Assembly: GCA_958496175.1 (NCBI GenBank)
Contig: OY292275.1
Coordinates: forward strand, 32,813,701 to 32,877,700
From: Sisyra terminalis
Lineage: Eukaryota > Arthropoda > Insecta > Neuroptera > Sisyridae
Direction: 5' to 3'
DNA: 64,000 nt
The position numbers were made by a program, and so were the translations under genes. The notes below the pieces were generated by a model that made no database searches, was not told where the DNA came from, and worked only from the letters and a program-made list of their open reading frames with translations. Shown in pieces: positions 62,844 to 64,000 of the stretch (positions within the stretch are counted from its first letter, which is position 1; each line of letters opens with the position of its first letter).

Positions 62844-63809
62844 TTAGGCTGGACCATAAAAATAGACTATTTTTTAAAAAATATCTTGAAAATATTATTC
62901 AAGACCACAGAACAAAAATATTGTGTAATTTTCAGCCTTTAATATTGAAATTAAGAACTCTATCATCGCCTTTTTTTAATTTTTCAATCCAAAACGCATT
63001 TTTTTTTCTTAAAACTTTCAAACCATCACATTGAAAGAATTAAATAACATATATTCTTGAAGGAAATTAAATTTTCTACAAAAAAACGTTTTTATATTTT
63101 TGCTAGACCAAACGTTTTTTTATTATCGAGCCCTGAATATTGATGTATTTTTACGATTTTAATTTTTAAATTTGAAATTTTTAACTAATGAACAAATTAA
63201 TATCCATAGCAAAATGTTTATATATTCTTGAAGAAAATCAAACGCTCCACAAAAAAGATTTCATAGCGTTTTTTGATGAATTTACTTCATTCAAAATTAT
63301 TTTAGGTCAAAGTTGAATAATTGACTGAATTACTTTGAGTGAAGTAAATTTATCAAAAAATGTATGAGATCTTTTTTGTAGAGCATTTGATTTTCTTCGA
63401 GAATATATCAACATTTTGCTTTGAATATCAATTCGTTCACTAGTTACATTATTGCAAAGTTAAAAAATCAAATTGTAAAAACAGATCAATGATAATGGAT
63501 TGATTATAAGAAAACGTGTTGTTTTCGAAATGACGAAATGTTGTTTTGATGAACATTTACAATTAGACATATTTTGTAGAACATTCAATTTCCTTCAAAA
63601 ATATATGTTGTTCAATTCTTATAGTGAGATGGTTTAAAACTTTTGAGAAAAAAATTCGCTTTGGATTGAAAAATCGAAAATCATTTTGATAGACCTCTTA
63701 ATATCAATATTAAGGGCTATAAATTTCACATTATTTCATTTCTGTCATCCTGAACAATATTTTTTATATTTTTTTAAAAAATAGCCTCTTTTTATGGTCC
63801 AATCTAGGG
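62844..63809. mobile_element. 966-bp fold-back element downstream of NUF2
   Basis: The left end (GGACCATAAAAATAGACTAT, then TTTTTAAAAAA) is the inverse of the right end (TTTTTTAAAAAATAGCCTCT, TTTTATGGTCC). Mirrored inner blocks include GACCTAAAA-type centre sequence, CAAACGCTCCACAAAAAAGA and TCTTTTTTGTAGAGCATTTG. The centre is near 63315. No ORF of note. The last 190 bp of the window hold nothing recognised. Confidence 0.85.
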
Positions 63810-64000
63810 TACATACTATTTAACATACGTATAAGGTATTTTTCAGGGTGTACAGTAGTTTCGTATTGAAAAAGAACCATAGTTTCATCATGTCCGCTAT
63901 AGATATTTTACCCAAAAAATAATAAGACTAAAAAGATGAAATTTGGGAGCAAGGTGTTGTCTACAAGCTGCTAGGGAAATAAAGAAATTACAAAAAACAG

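Overview
The window is nuclear DNA of an animal, almost certainly an insect. It is strongly AT-rich, its genes are split by GT-AG introns, and every recognisable protein is a conserved metazoan one. The PRPS protein reads very close to fly sequences, so a dipteran is plausible, but that is inference. No prokaryotic features were seen.

Genes, left to right. The 3' part of Arp3 (+, 1-1398) and RPAP2 (+, 2409-6722) come first. A PRPP synthetase follows (+, 7588-32591), spread over 25 kb because its third intron is 19.5 kb of transposon debris. An MPPED1/2-type metallophosphoesterase lies on the minus strand (33430-36539), convergent with PRPS. A THAP zinc-finger gene (+, 37173-39934), the cyclophilin PPIL1 (-, 40597-41186) and a second THAP gene with a P-element-type region (+, 41614 to about 45841) form the next group. 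The kinetochore gene NUF2 (+, 56830-62530) is last. Exons were assigned by homology and splice phase; all joined frames close without internal stops. These are unrelated housekeeping functions (actin nucleation, Pol II CTD biology, nucleotide synthesis, splicing, chromosome segregation), not an operon-like system.

The rest is mobile DNA. The PRPS intron holds a 5'-truncated Jockey-type LINE (27263-30293) with an 11-bp target-site duplication, sitting in a local tandem repeat inside an older inverted-repeat element. The same intron carries tRNA-derived SINE pieces, two large fold-back elements and several MITEs. Between the second THAP gene and NUF2 lie a decayed PIF/Harbinger transposon (about 47.2-49.6 kb) and, next to it, a 6.74-kb hAT-type element (49771-56509) with 16-bp perfect terminal repeats and a perfect 8-bp target-site duplication, but no recognisable transposase. 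Two about 1-kb Helitron-like copies sit in introns 9.3 kb apart.

One palindromic MITE family of about 200 bp (here 'family A') occurs in a dozen or more full or partial copies across the window, three of them in one NUF2 intron. A second family (here 'family B', ends GGGGGCAT) occurs three times. The most noteworthy observations are the large hAT-type element without transposase, the step change in identity between the two Helitron-like copies, and the paired THAP genes around PPIL1.
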